This document shows positions 50,501 to 58,711 of a stretch of 64,000 bases of DNA, one piece after another (position 1 is the first letter of the stretch; each line of letters starts with the position of its first letter). The position numbers were made by a program, and so were the translations under genes. Below the pieces are notes generated by a model. The model saw only the letters and a list, made by a program, of their open reading frames with translations, was not told where the DNA came from and made no database searches. Origin of the DNA: Nyssa sinensis (Eukaryota > Streptophyta > Magnoliopsida > Cornales > Nyssaceae); NCBI GenBank assembly GCA_008638375.1, contig CM018048.1, positions 9,892,040-9,956,039 on the forward strand, in the 5' to 3' direction.

Positions 50501-52618
50501 TGTCTTAAGAAATAATTGGGTCTTGGATTATTTCTTTTTACATAGAGTTCTTCTAGCCTCTCTATAGTCGAGCAAGATCTTCACCAACTAGATTAAAGGG
50601 CAGTGGCAAAGTTCGGAAAAATATTTTTAGAAGGAAATGCCAAATTTTTTCTTCTAATTATCTTCTCATCAAAATGAATTTTCTTCACAGACTAAATTTA
50701 ATATCTTTCTCTTCAAAAGTAAACAGTAGTGACACATTAATCATTAATACTAGTAACATATTACCATTATGATGTATTTTGTGTTGGCATTGCTACAATG
50801 TATGGCATGGCAATGCTTTTTTGAATCTGGCCTTATATGAATGTTTGTTGTGGAAAAACAGAAGAAAACATATCTGGCTTAATATTTTAAATATTTTAAC
50901 AAACTTATTATCTTTAGGATGAATTCATATAGCAGTATTGATTTGCTGATGTAGTCCATAAGATTCAAGAAGTAAACTTATTATCTTTGGAATTTTTTGG
51001 ATTTCAGGGGCTGGGACCACTTGGAACCTTTTAGAGAAGTTTTAGGCTGTGTTAAATCTTATTTTATGCTTTGTTTAACTTAGTTTTAATAATTTTAGAA
51101 CACACAAAGCAATAACTTCCACAAAAACCTCAGAGCACTCAAAGAGCAAGAGCTGGTTGATTTTTCCCATTACTAGTAGATTTTCTAATCTGTGTGAACA
51201 GCAAGAATTCTATTTGTGACTGGATATCTTGTCTGTGAATTTTAGATGTCTCCCGAAGACATCCGGTGGGAAGGTGAGGATCCTGGGTTTTCTCGTAGAG
51301 GTGGTCGTAGTGGACCAGGCCGTGGATTCAAGAAGTCAATGTCTCGTGGTGGTGCTATTGCTGGTGCTGGAAGAGGTAGAGGGATCACTAAGGGTCAACC
51401 CAAGAAAGATTTTCCTCCATTACAAAATGGCATTGGAAAGAAGGCTTTGGGTGATATTGAAATACTTCATACTGATACTCTGATTAAGGAGGTACATTTG
51501 ATACTCTGATTAAGGAGGTACATTTGCAAGTTGAAAATCCATACATATTTCTGCACAAGTGGTGACATGTTTTTCCTCTGCTGTGGTGATGAATTTTCAA
51601 CAGGTAGAGAATGTTGTTAGTGCCAGTCATCCTGATCCTGGGGAAATTGAGAAAGCAAAGAAAGTGCTTAAAGTAAGAACAACCAAGTATATTGCAATAT
51701 GTTTCTTTCATCAAATTTTTTTTTTTTTTTGGTTATAGCAATTTTGATTTCCACTTTCAAATGCAGGAGCATGAACAAGCTCTGGTTGATGCGATTGCAA
51801 GGCTTGAAGATGCATCTGATGGTGAAAGTGGTAATAACTGACTGCATATAACCATATTATACAACAGTATAAAATCTAACAAAAACGCTCTGTCGTATGT
51901 TGTGTCTTGCATCCCTTGTTTTTATGGTTAATTTAGATGTCACCTATAATGGCTCTGTAAAAAGTTTTGTTAATTAAATATTTTTTGTTTTCTTTTGGAA
52001 TCTGAGAGAATGAGCTCCAAAGGGTTTGCCTTCATCCTCCCCACCAAATAAAAATAAAAATTGTTTGTAAGAATTGGATCTCAAAGGCTCAAACTTGCCA
52101 CCTCTTTAACTTTTCTAAACTGCAAATACTGCCGTTTAATGTATGACCTTGTTGCACTGAATACCTGGAATCATGGATGTCATTTTTACTCACTTTCATA
52201 TGACAATTTGCAAGTCATAAGGTCCACAGGTTTTGTACAAGATCTGGCTGCCGCAGCATAGTTGAAAATAGCCTCTTTTTTTCCTCTCAAAAAAGCTGGA
52301 AACTTTTTAAGTTCTTTCATATTGTTCTGCATAACATGCTACAATAATGATTGTGTTCATATGACAACTACGGTTGAAATCCCTGCCGGTTTCTTATGTA
52401 TAGCTTTATTGGTCATGAGTACAATACCTATATTTTTTTCCCCTCCCTCTGTGGTCCACTTTGAAGCAGATGGTGGAGCGCATCAATTCTCACAGGGACT
52501 ATCAATGGACCAGGATCAAGGATTGAGGAAACGGCATTATGATGAAATGGTTGAAGGTTCAGATGGCAATAAAATGGCAAGAGAAGGAAGAGTTGGCTCT
52601 GATGGTCAGCAAGATTAG
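25383..52618 (+). CDS. EML: EMSY-LIKE (EML) protein: ENT + Agenet/Tudor, ten exons
   Basis: Coding exons are 25383-25410, 32060-32265, 32359-32468, 32576-32801, 32916-33110, 33197-33265, 51246-51491, 51604-51672, 51767-51830 and 52470-52618. Phases agree throughout and give 453 residues. The start [20 protein letters not shown] is the typical EML N-terminus. The ENT domain is about residues 38-115, with [20 protein letters not shown] and [16 protein letters not shown]. The Agenet/Tudor domain is about 228-281, with [20 protein letters not shown] and [31 protein letters not shown] and an RG-rich stretch follow. A charged helix ([19 protein letters not shown]) and an acidic tail end the protein. 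EML proteins are nuclear, read histone marks through the Tudor domain, and in Arabidopsis act with EDM2 in immunity and in development. Introns 1 (6,649 bp) and 6 (17,980 bp) are swollen by transposons. No exon is broken. Confidence 0.95.
26395..26880 (+). mobile_element. LINE 3' end in EML intron 1
   Basis: Frames read [33 protein letters not shown] and FEGI with breaks, followed by the LINE tail phrase CCTCCTTGGGCGATTC. It is the same family as the other LINEs. Confidence 0.6.
27552..28629 (+). mobile_element. TRIM (small LTR retrotransposon) in EML intron 1
   Basis: Two similar LTRs at 27552-27974 (423 bp) and 28233-28629 (397 bp) start T(A/G)ATGG(G/A)GATCAAGG and end in ATCA. Directly after the first is TGGTATCAGAGC (27978-27989), the classic initiator-Met tRNA primer site. 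A purine run, CAGGGAGAAA, precedes the second LTR. The internal region is only 258 bp and encodes nothing recognisable. The flanks carry the same 5-bp duplication ATAAT (27547-27551 and 28630-28634). These are all the marks of a terminal-repeat retrotransposon in miniature. LTR divergence shows the insertion is not recent. Confidence 0.93.
28856..30343 (-). mobile_element. LINE ORF1 fragment, split by a hAT-like element
   Basis: Minus-strand reading from 29385 gives [19 protein letters not shown] and [20 protein letters not shown]. From 29203 it gives [20 protein letters not shown] and [20 protein letters not shown]. The last block resembles CVERLMFMRRCLVGRVGS in the LINE near 4.1 kb, so this is a second copy of the ORF1 type. 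Between 29414 and 30234 it is interrupted. ORF1 sense resumes at about 30340-30243. Confidence 0.65.
29414..30234. mobile_element. hAT-like element, GGTTCGG word
   Basis: The right end, read inward, GGGGTGAACAAAATAACC is a typical hAT end. The left end AGTGCACATGGG is degraded. Flanks TTAGCCAC (29406-29413) and TAAGCCAT (30235-30242) agree at six of eight positions. Both ends are full of GGTTCGG, AACCCGA and GGGTTGGGT words. A long TA microsatellite lies inside. It splits a LINE ORF1. Confidence 0.65.
30344..30625 (+). mobile_element. LINE 3' end fragment
   Basis: A frame reads [20 protein letters not shown], matching the C-terminal CIWRERN-type motif of the LINE ORF2. The LINE tail phrase CCCCCTTGGGTGCTCTTAA follows and ends in an A-rich stretch. 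Confidence 0.75.
30626..32059. other. Remainder of EML intron 1
   Basis: AT-rich intronic sequence. A 29-bp block beginning CTGTAAGATGTTGCATTATG is present at 31118-31146 and 31209-31237. No gene was found. Confidence 0.6.
32060..32265 (+). CDS. EML: EML exon 2 (ENT domain start)
   Basis: Starts after TTAACTGCAG-type acceptor and encodes [20 protein letters not shown] through [10 protein letters not shown]. It holds the first half of the ENT domain. The donor is GTACAT in phase 0. Confidence 0.95.
32359..32468 (+). CDS. EML: EML exon 3 (ENT domain end)
   Basis: Encodes [20 protein letters not shown] and NADDIIRRI. The donor GTCTGA splits an arginine codon. The acceptor is TTCTTTAG. Confidence 0.95.
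32576..32801 (+). CDS. EML: EML exon 4 (linker)
   Basis: Encodes [18 protein letters not shown] and a Ser/Pro/Lys-rich linker with [12 protein letters not shown], a likely nuclear localisation signal, and RGKKPKS. The donor is GTAAGT, phase 0. Confidence 0.93.
32916..33110 (+). CDS. EML: EML exon 5 (Tudor start)
   Basis: Encodes [14 protein letters not shown] to NPLE and begins the Tudor domain. Two in-frame acceptors are possible: ATGAAG ending at 32915 or ATGCAG ending at 32924. They differ by three residues. Related proteins have [10 protein letters not shown] here, so the ancestral exon may have started further upstream. Confidence 0.85.
33197..33265 (+). CDS. EML: EML exon 6 (Tudor end)
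   Basis: A 69-nt exon encoding [18 protein letters not shown] and VNLKE. The donor GTAAGA opens the 18-kb intron 6. Confidence 0.95.
33444..33564 (-). mobile_element. tRNA-derived SINE
   Basis: On the minus strand it reads TTAGCTTGAGTGG (pol III A box) and GGATCAAGTCCC (B box), and ends in a run of A. The 12-bp sequence GTTGGGTGGACT flanks both sides (33432-33443 and 33565-33576), a typical target-primed duplication. It lies at the start of EML intron 6. Confidence 0.9.
33577..35482. other. EML intron 6, left part
   Basis: AT-rich intron with a roughly 249-bp tandem duplication (annotated separately) and CATCAT-rich sequence near 35130-35360. No gene was found. Confidence 0.6.
33936..34413. 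repeat. Tandem duplication, 249-bp period
   Basis: Two copies begin TGTCAACTTAGCTGGTGA at 33936 and 34185 and stay similar to the phrase AAGGTTAAGGAAATATGC. Small indels and substitutions separate them, so the duplication is not recent. Confidence 0.9.
35497..35657 (+). mobile_element. Second tRNA-derived SINE, rearranged
   Basis: It has the same A box TTAGCTTGAGTGG as the SINE at 33444, a related B box (GTTGAGTCCC), and the same 3' end ATCACAAAAAAAAA. GTGAGCTATTATGA (35483-35496) and GTGAGCTATTGTGA (35658-35671) flank it. Extra sequence after the A-run includes an inverted tail, so the right part is rearranged. Confidence 0.65.
36066..37382. mobile_element. hAT-like element, GTGTCCGGACAC word, copy 1, with nested element
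   Basis: A perfect 8-bp duplication CTCCAAAC flanks it (36058-36065 and 37383-37390). The ends are CTATGATTCACGAATAC and, inward from the right, CTATGAAGCACGGATAC (13 of 17). The element at 36302-37140 lies inside it. A shorter relative is at 41305-41842. Confidence 0.85.
36302..37140. mobile_element. hAT-like element, GAAACATTTC word
   Basis: The ends are CAGGGATCAAAATTTC and, inward from the right, CAAGGATCAAAATTTC (15 of 16). GTTGACGA flanks it perfectly (36294-36301 and 37141-37148). CGAAAC/GTTTCG and GAAACAT words crowd both ends. It is younger than the element that contains it. Confidence 0.88.
37391..38236. other. Intronic DNA, GGTTGGGTT-rich
   Basis: Between 37460 and 38090 words such as GGTTGGGTT, CCCAACCC and CTTGGGTT recur on both strands around a CT microsatellite. 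It looks like another word-rich element of the same kind, but I found no clear ends. Confidence 0.45.
38237..38330. repeat. (CATCAC)n / (CTTCAC)n microsatellite
   Basis: A long CACCAT run passes into CACCTT units beside the LINE 3' end. It gives artificial poly-His and TITITI frames. Confidence 0.95.
38366..41065 (-). mobile_element. LINE 3' half, split by a hAT-like element
   Basis: Minus-strand reading gives [14 protein letters not shown] near 40970, [13 protein letters not shown] near 39760, [19 protein letters not shown] near 39270, and the zinc-knuckle part [20 protein letters not shown] and [12 protein letters not shown] near 38800-38550. The tail lies near 38366. The RT region is split at 39780-40719 by a hAT-like insertion. 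Frames are broken. Confidence 0.82.
39788..40711. mobile_element. hAT-like element, AGGCGAAAGGC word, copy 2
   Basis: The ends are CAATGTAGTTAAAGGCG and, inward from the right, CAGTGTTGTCAAAGGCG. Flanks GTAGAGGG (39780-39787) and ATAGAGGA (40712-40719) match at six of eight positions, both differences being G/A. Terminal blocks match the copy at 13919-14766, but the AT-rich cores differ. Confidence 0.85.
41305..41842. mobile_element. hAT-like element, GTGTCCGGACAC word, copy 2
   Basis: The left end CTATGAAGCACAAATAC and an inner right block (GACATGACACG, ATGTATTCGTGTC) match the element at 36066-37382 without its nested insertion. CGGACAC/GTGTCC words repeat at 41345-41490. The right end is CTAAGAAGC read inward. 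Flanks TTATTTCA and TCACATCA agree at only five of eight positions. Confidence 0.7.
41843..42289. other. Intronic DNA without a recognised feature
   Basis: AT-rich sequence with a GT/TA microsatellite near 42010. Nothing else was recognised. Confidence 0.5.
42290..43720 (-). mobile_element. LINE 3' fragment
   Basis: Minus-strand reading gives [20 protein letters not shown] and [11 protein letters not shown] near 42930-42790 (zf-RVT region). RT C-terminal pieces lie upstream at 43100-43620, including [17 protein letters not shown] frames. The tail near 42310 has the LINE phrase CCCATGTACACGG. Many stops. Confidence 0.72.
43988..47775. mobile_element. 3.8-kb LTR-like element, perhaps a giant solo LTR
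   Basis: It starts TGTCACAACCCAGAACCCGG and ends GGGTCGGGGTGTTACA, that is TG...CA with ends that are inverted versions of each other. The flanks TAACC (43983-43987) and TAAAC (47776-47780) agree at four of five positions. The interior is non-coding. It has a direct repeat built on AATTAGAACCTCGCTGACTG (near 44747 and 44823) and repeated phrases CCGTTGAGTC. It has no primer site or pol. A solo LTR of a large Ty3/gypsy element fits best. Confidence 0.6.
47462..47560 (+). repeat. Possible tRNA-related SINE inside the LTR-like element
   Basis: GTAGCCCAAGTGG resembles an A box and GGGATCAAATCCC a B box, about 55 bp apart. No A-tail or flanking duplication was found. Confidence 0.35.
47811..48288. 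repeat. Tandem duplication, 239-bp period
   Basis: Two adjacent copies start GGATTAGGTTC at 47813 and 48052. They share ATTTAGTTGGGTCTCA, AATGGTGGTGTCTTGTGTG and CTTTGAGTGGGTTAAGAAAG. They differ by scattered substitutions. No coding sense was recognised. Confidence 0.9.
48289..48779. other. Intronic DNA with short repeats
   Basis: A roughly 32-bp unit around GTTAGAATTCAAAGAGGCAC repeats two to three times between 48710 and 48780. Nothing else was recognised. Confidence 0.5.
48780..50110 (+). mobile_element. LINE 3' fragment in EML intron 6
   Basis: Plus-strand frames give [51 protein letters not shown] and [19 protein letters not shown], the RT C-terminal and zinc-knuckle part of the L1-like ORF2. 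The tail contains TTTTTATGTACATGG and ends near an A-run at 50100. Frames are broken. Confidence 0.82.
50111..51245. other. Right end of EML intron 6
   Basis: AT-rich intron leading to the exon 7 acceptor. I see no element. Confidence 0.6.
51246..51491 (+). CDS. EML: EML exon 7 (RG-rich)
   Basis: Encodes [35 protein letters not shown] and [12 protein letters not shown]. The first codon is ATG where relatives have Ile. It is not a start, because the acceptor GAATTTTAG lies directly before it and the frame matches exon 6. The donor region is duplicated (51475-51526). Use of the first donor keeps the frame. Confidence 0.95.
51475..51526 (+). repeat. 26-bp tandem duplication over the EML exon 7 donor
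   Basis: The unit starting ATACTCTGATTAAGGAGGTA occurs twice without mismatch (51475-51500 and 51501-51526). Each copy contains the donor GAG/GTACAT. The first donor (51492) keeps the EML frame. The second (51518) would add 26 nt and run into a TGA. Confidence 0.97.
51604..51672 (+). CDS. EML: EML exon 8
   Basis: Encodes [20 protein letters not shown] and VLK, the start of a charged helix conserved in EML proteins. The acceptor is TTCAACAG and the donor is GTAAGA. Confidence 0.93.
51767..51830 (+). CDS. EML: EML exon 9
   Basis: Encodes [20 protein letters not shown] and S, continuing the helix. The donor GTAATA splits an aspartate codon. Confidence 0.93.
52470..52618 (+). CDS. EML: EML exon 10 (C-terminus)
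   Basis: Encodes [20 protein letters not shown] and a variable polar tail ending in GSDGQQD, then TAG. The acceptor is TTGAAGCAG. The tail is the least conserved part of the protein. Confidence 0.88.
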
Positions 52619-52857
52619 GGTGATGACTTGTAACTGTAGTGGGTTCATAAGATGGCAAAGCAGACTTGTATTATAACCTTGTAGAATTTATGGGTTTTTG
52701 GTTGTAGTGGAGGGTAGATTGGGTATTTTAACTTAACTGGGATGCTTATGTAAAATTATTTGATGATGAATAATTTATGACCATGTAAAGATAATTTTTA
52801 CCTTCCTGATGTCTGCCTCTCTCTTGTGTATAGTGATTTATTATATGTATATGGTTA

Positions 52858-52863
52858 AATAAA
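52858..52863 (+). terminator. Likely EML poly(A) signal
   Basis: AATAAA lies 240 bp after the EML stop codon in U-rich 3' UTR sequence. Confidence 0.5.
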
Positions 52864-53249
52864 GCCAACTTCAATGTGACTAACTACCTTATTTTTCACA
52901 GCACTATGGATCTACTTTACTGCAAATAAACCACAAGCATGGATATGAGCATCAATGTATAATGCATGGATCGGATGGAAGACAATGTTTTGTTTCTGGT
53001 AGGGCATGAAAAGCAACCACTTGGTGGGAAATTTTGCCGCCTCGTGTTCATAGGCTATTCTGTGAACTGACTGAAAATCCTAAATGATGCAATGGATTGT
53101 ATTCACCATCTGAGCATCATAAGCAGGCCGTGCCATTTGGAAGTGGCTTTCTCCCTCAATAAAATGGGTTTTGACCATCAACACACAATGCACTGCATAA
53201 ATGGCTTTTGTTCTTCACCTACTTCAAACTGGTAAATTCATTCTGAATT
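52864..53249. other. Spacer after the EML gene
   Basis: No recognised feature. It separates EML from exon-like minus-strand sequence. Confidence 0.5.
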
Positions 53250-53585
53250 TCCATAGCAAAGAATTATGGTTATGGCATTTTCACGTTATCCAAAGAGGAT
53301 TGAGAATCATGCCAAAAGGGTACCCCAAACTCGGTCCACAACTTGTTCAACCTGTGCCAAAGTAGGGAAAAATAGTAAGATCTCTTTAGTTCAAAGGGCA
53401 AGTTCTGTTCTATCTATGTTTGACTTGCAAAAAATGGTAACAAATTTTACCGATGCTCTATCCTTGTCCTTGCAACAGGAAAATAATATTATAATATCAG
53501 GGACAGATGCTTGACAATTCTGTAACCGCAACACAAAACACGACAAGCCAACATAAACCACCACAGCCTCCCCCACCCATCTCAC

Positions 53586-53705
53586 CTATGTGATGATGCA
53601 TCCTATTGAAATAAAAGTGAAGGAATTGGCCAGCTTCTTCATCAGAGGATTTCTCTCTAGGAAACATCATTTTACTTGTGCACCAAATATGAAGAACAGT
53701 GTTTC
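53586..53705 (-). CDS. Exon-like fragment, unknown protein
   Basis: Between acceptor TTTCAG and donor GTGAGA a 120-nt frame reads NTVLHIWCTSKMMFPREKSS and DEEAGQFLHFYFNRMHHHI. A possible next exon starts after a 66-nt intron and reads NCQASVPDIIILFSCCKDK in one phase. Family not recognised. Confidence 0.4.
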
Positions 53706-55059
53706 CTGAAACAACTTCATGACTACAACATCAACCAAAGTTAGCAAAATCAAGTACAAGAAGAACAAAGTACATTATATCAGACTTGAACACACTTTAT
53801 CACTTTACATCTGTGTATTTCAGTAATTTCTTTGTTGAGCAGGTTGCCCTCAGTAATAAGACTTAAATTCTGAGAAAATTTCTTATTTAAGGAGGATCAA
53901 ACCCACGTCTTGTCACTAAATTAAATAAACACCTGCAATTTTGTAAGCAAAGCATTGTCCAACTTAAAACTACACTATGTTTCAATTGTTCATAGGTTTG
54001 TCTAAAATTATTTTCCCATTTCCACCAAAAAGTTCTGCTGTGTGTACCAATGGCAACAAATATAAATTTCATTATACTAGCATCTGACAATGAAGGCAAC
54101 CCAGAAGGCAGCAGAGTTAATTTGATATCGTGGTTGACATGCATAAAAGAGGCAATAGTTTACTGCATGATCCAAATAAAACAGCACTGTAAACTGCCTA
54201 ATAGAATATTTTTTTTGAAAGAGCAATGATAGAGGATTGAAAGTTGAAACAACAATGTAAACTGCCTACTACTTGTACCACGATATCTTTCGCAAATTGA
54301 ATAACATAAAAGAACTGCCTACTAGTATCTATTGCCATATCTTGTCAATATTATTTGCTTCTAGACCTTTCGCCACATTTTTCTAAATAACTCTGATAAC
54401 TTCAAATTATTTCTATCCCAAACAATAATCAAATCCCAATTTATCTGTCTGCCTTAAATTCACATCTGCTTTTGAGAAACTTGTAGAATGGCATTCCATT
54501 GGAGCCTTGCCCGGTCCTGAAGAATATCCAGGCTTCTAATTGTATGTATTCTATCTGAACATCTAAGAATGAGCCCATTCCATAAACTAGTGTAATTTTG
54601 TGATAATTACTCTTTTGCAGTGACACAAATATCTTTGCACGCATCCAGTTTTCCTCTTGGAGAGTAGAAGTCTGCCGCAACTCCACTGAGCCAAAACTAC
54701 TTGCAGTCTGCAGATAAGTTATAAGTTCATATTTTATTTAACATACAGTGGGTTTACTGATTGTATACAAAAGACATAAGTACATGCTCAACCTATTTTC
54801 TGCTTGGTCTATGCAGAAACTAACCACTTTCCAATTTCTTCCTACATTATATAATTCTAGTATTTCAGAATATTAAATGCAAAAAAACATTTACTATGAG
54901 GCGTCCATGCTGAATTTCTGCTCAATATGAACAATATATGTCCTCACAAATATCAACCAACTTTGGCTTCTCAAGCCCCCCATCTTCTGCAATCTATAAA
55001 ACCTTTCTCATAACCTTCTCATTAAGAAGCCCGGATCTCACTTGCCATGAGGAATATTT

Positions 55060-55930
55060 TATTTTATTTTTCTTTTTGACAAATAAAGATTCATTAAAAG
55101 GGGTCAAAGGGAGCCAAATGCGAATACAAAATGCAGTTCCAAGTTAGAGCTTACAACTTTCTAAGAAATCTACAAAAGAATCTATACAAAAAGGATGACT
55201 ACTAACCACCCAAAAGTATAAATTTTTCAAGAATGACTCTCTCAACCTAACTTGGGGAGTTTTTTCCTAACAAAAATCCTGGAATTCCTTTTCCGCCAAA
55301 AGCACCAAAAAAGACAATGGTGCTATGTCCTAGGTTTTCCTAACTCTATTCTTTACACGACAACCTCTCCATCCATGAAGAAGCTCTACCACTATACTTG
55401 GCATGACCCAATCACACCCAAAAAGCAATAGCAAATCACCAAAACTCCTTGAACAATGAAGGAAGAGATGGTTGAGTACTCCTCATCCTTATGACACATG
55501 TAGCATCGGTTCATCAATCTAAAATCTCCATTCTGAAAATTGTCCATCGTGAGCACTCCACCCCAAGAATTTCAAAACCATTAGGAATATGATGGACACT
55601 AACATTAATTCCCCAATAAAAGATCAAAATTTCAAAAATCATTTGATTCTCCATACAACTCATCGAAAGGATGTTCTAACTATAGTTCAAAGACACAATA
55701 TTTGTCACTAACTTGAGGAGCCTCGAGACAATTCATTCACGACATCAAAAATTGATCCGATTGATTCTTTCTTCATGGACACTACTGTCTTTGCAGCACA
55801 ACCAACTCCATTGACAAAAATCTAGATCCTTCTGGGAAAATATGAAAAACTCATTCCTAAATCCCTTCTTTGATACTGAAGTTGTTGCTTCTATCATGAA
55901 TCCACTCATCTTACCTTCTTCCCATTGGTA
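55060..55930 (-). mobile_element. LINE 3' fragment
   Basis: Minus-strand reading near 55560-55450 gives LTMDNFQNGDFRLMNRCYMC and SSFIVQGVL-like zinc-knuckle sequence. The tail lies at about 55065. Frames are broken. Confidence 0.65.
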
Positions 55931-56039
55931 GTCTTGTTATCGTTCCTTCAGATTTGCAAATGGAGAGAGTTTTATCATTACCCTTATTGTAAACTTATTC
56001 TCATTCAACTCTTTCTTGGATATATTGTTTTTTATTATT

Positions 56040-57400
56040 TATTAATCAAGGTATTTTATATTAAAAGGCGCCCAAGAGGAGTGAACCCATATACGCAAAA
56101 ACGAAAAAGGGGATGGGCATACAATTAAAGCCCAAAATCCCCAAAAAATCTACAAAAGAATCTGAGTACATTGGGTTAGCTTCTTTACACGAAAAGTATA
56201 ATGTAAAAAAGAGTCTTTGCAACAAAAAATGGAATATTTTTGCCCTTTGAACATTCTCCTATTCCTTTCCTTCCATAAGCTCCACGCAAGACACAATAGA
56301 GTCATCTTCCAAACCATCTTAGCTTCCTTGCGAACCCTGCTATACATCAAGCCCATTAACAATCCCTGAAAAGAGGCTGGAAGAACCCAGCTCACTCCAA
56401 ACAAAACAAAAACCATGTCCCAGCAGTCCCTTTCCAAATCACAATGCAACAAAAGATGCTTTACTATTTCTTCTTTGACTGCCAAGGAAAATTCTGCTCA
56501 TTATCTCCCTCCATTGCCTTATAGAACGAATGCACTGAGAATTTCTTATGATTATTCTCCTTCCACACTATCATATCAACCGTCCCATGCTGAACCTTGA
56601 CTCAACTAAATAAATTCAAAAACTTATCAACCTTCCCCATTTCCCAATCATAAGTGTCTACGGAAACTCGGACTCCCCACCCACTCACCCTTCACTTCCC
56701 ACAATCCCTTACCAAAACTTGTCTATTGCAAGCAATTTAAACAACACATCAGTCAAAGGATCATAACAACACCAAGGGTCCTCCCAAAACCTCACCTTCG
56801 ACCCTTTCCCTACCTCAAACTGAACAAATTTCTTCAAATTTTATTTCTTATAGATCTCCGCACTCCACATCCATAAGGCCCCACCACCTCTCCCAAGAAC
56901 CACCCCCCTCCTCACGCCCATACTTTGTTGAGACCACTTGCCTCAACATAGCATCATTCTCCTCCGCAAACCTCCATAGCCATTTCCCCCCATCAAATCC
57001 CTCTTAGGTCTTTAATCCTTGAGCCTGCATCCCCAATTTGACACTTTGCTTTGTCCCACCTTACAAGATGAATTTTCCTTCCCCCTTCCTTGCCTTCCCT
57101 AGGAAAATCACATTGAATCTTGTTCAACCTCCTTGCTACCGAAGCAGGGATGGGGAATAGAGCCATCTAATACATGGGAAGATTGGTAACGTACTTTTAA
57201 TAAGAATTAGCCTACCCCCTTTAGATAGGTACCATCTCTTCCATCCTGCCACCCACCATCGAAATCTTTCCATAATTGCATCCCATACTCCACTAGATCT
57301 TGAAGAGACTCCAAAAGGCATGACCAAGTAAGTACTAGGAAAGGACCCCACCAAGCATTCCAAACCATCACCTGAGAGGACATCATTTCAGTAAATTTTT
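56040..57400 (-). mobile_element. LINE 3' fragment
   Basis: Minus-strand reading gives VSSRSSGVWDAIMERFRWWV and LSKGGRLILIKSTLPIFP near 57330-57170 (RT C-terminus), then IVKHLLLHCDLERDCWDMVF and LCLAWSLWKERNRRMFKG near 56470-56250 (zinc knuckle and C-terminal motif). The tail with CTCTTGGGCGCC lies near 56070. It joins tail to head with the LINE fragment at 55060. Confidence 0.8.
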
Positions 57401-58254
57401 TTATGTCTCAATCTCCTCACAAGGTTTCGAGACTAAGACACGACAATATGTCTCGGTATTAGCCGAGACTTTGAACCATGGTTCTAACACTTCAACCCTC
57501 TATCGTTTTTTCCTAAGAAAATTAGTATCTCAATTATTAGAGAAATCTAACATAAATCTGGTAGACATTCTCTTCAAGCTTTGGTTGAAGTACAAATTTT
57601 AACCAAGAAAGTTGTATAAGAAATAGTAGTCAGGAGTAAGTTACAAAATTTATTTACATCCTTACAATCATTGTAACTTCAAGTATCAGATCATTTGATC
57701 AAGCAATCAAACTTAAACTTCACCATTTCCACAGTTCCACCTAAATACGAGACTATGAGGTAGCTTTGATACATTCAAGAGAACTAAATTTTGGGATGTT
57801 ACAGAAACTCTCACTTATCTCACATTTGTGTTACCATGAAGCATGCAAATATGGGACAAATGGTGGCGTAAGGCTGAAATGTGAAAAGTATTTTTTTTGA
57901 ATACATACAGACAACCCTCAGGAAAGAAGCAACTGTATATTGTTGCAAAGGATTTGAGATGAGGAACGGCAATGAGATAGAGAAAAGGTGTGAAAACAAC
58001 AATCACACTGCCTGTCACGAATTAGGGAAAGCCGCACAAGCTTTTTCCAAAGGTAAAAGGCCTGCTGGACTCAGAATTCAAGAAACAGTCACAAGACTCA
58101 CAACAGACATGAATGGACATGATCCTCTCACAATGTGATCTCTGACAAGAAATCTAATATCTGAGATATTAAATGTTCAGAATATCAAACTGATCTCTCA
58201 ATTCAGTCACACATCTTCAAAAACTAATTAAATCTATCACCGTAATCTATTTTG

Positions 58255-58440
58255 ACAGACAATTGAGAAATGAAGCTCAGTTTCCTTGCCATCACCAGCA
58301 TAAATGACAGTAAAATTAGATTTCCGAGCAGTAGGGTTAATGCTTTCTATGAAATCAAGGCAATATAGAGAATTCCACAACAATCGCTGTACTTCCTTAG
58401 CCTCACAATCATCCCCTCTTCTTTTCACATACAGCTCATC
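58255..58440 (-). CDS. Exon-like fragment, unknown protein
   Basis: Open minus-strand frame DELYVKRRGDDCEAKEVQRL, LLWNSLYCLDFIESINPTAR and NFTVIYAGDGKETELHFSI. Composition is that of a real globular protein. An AG acceptor precedes GATGAG at 58441. A TRIM ends at that same border (58445). Family not recognised. Confidence 0.4.
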
Positions 58441-58444
58441 CTTA

Positions 58445-58711
58445 TGTTAGATCACCAATTGCTCCAAAACCTTAAGCTGCCAACAATGTAAATCAAGTTC
58501 TCAACACTCCCTCTCACGTGCGACCCCGGACTCGCAGATGAAGAGGTAAAAAAACCACATACAAATGCAAAGTAGGAGAGAATACAAATGGAGAGACTTG
58601 AACCCCAAGACTTCCCATAACCAAGGTTTTGATACCATGTTAGATCACCAACTACTCCAAAACCTTAAGTTGTTAGAGAATGGGCCGGCAATGTATATCA
58701 AGCTCTCAACA
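58445..58711 (-). mobile_element. Very small TRIM (267 bp)
   Basis: On the plus strand two direct repeats, 58445-58506 (62 bp) and 58638-58711 (74 bp), start TGTTAGATCACCAA and end CTCTCAACA. On the minus strand the right-hand repeat is followed by TGGTATCAAAACC, close to the initiator-Met tRNA primer site. A purine run GTGAGAGGGAG precedes the other repeat. That is the order LTR-PBS-internal-PPT-LTR. The flanks CCTTA and ACATA agree at only three of five positions. Confidence 0.8.

Noticed and set aside
51229..51483. 84-residue alternative frame in EML exon 7
   Set aside because: Shadow of the RG-rich EML frame, with no splice fit to neighbouring exons.
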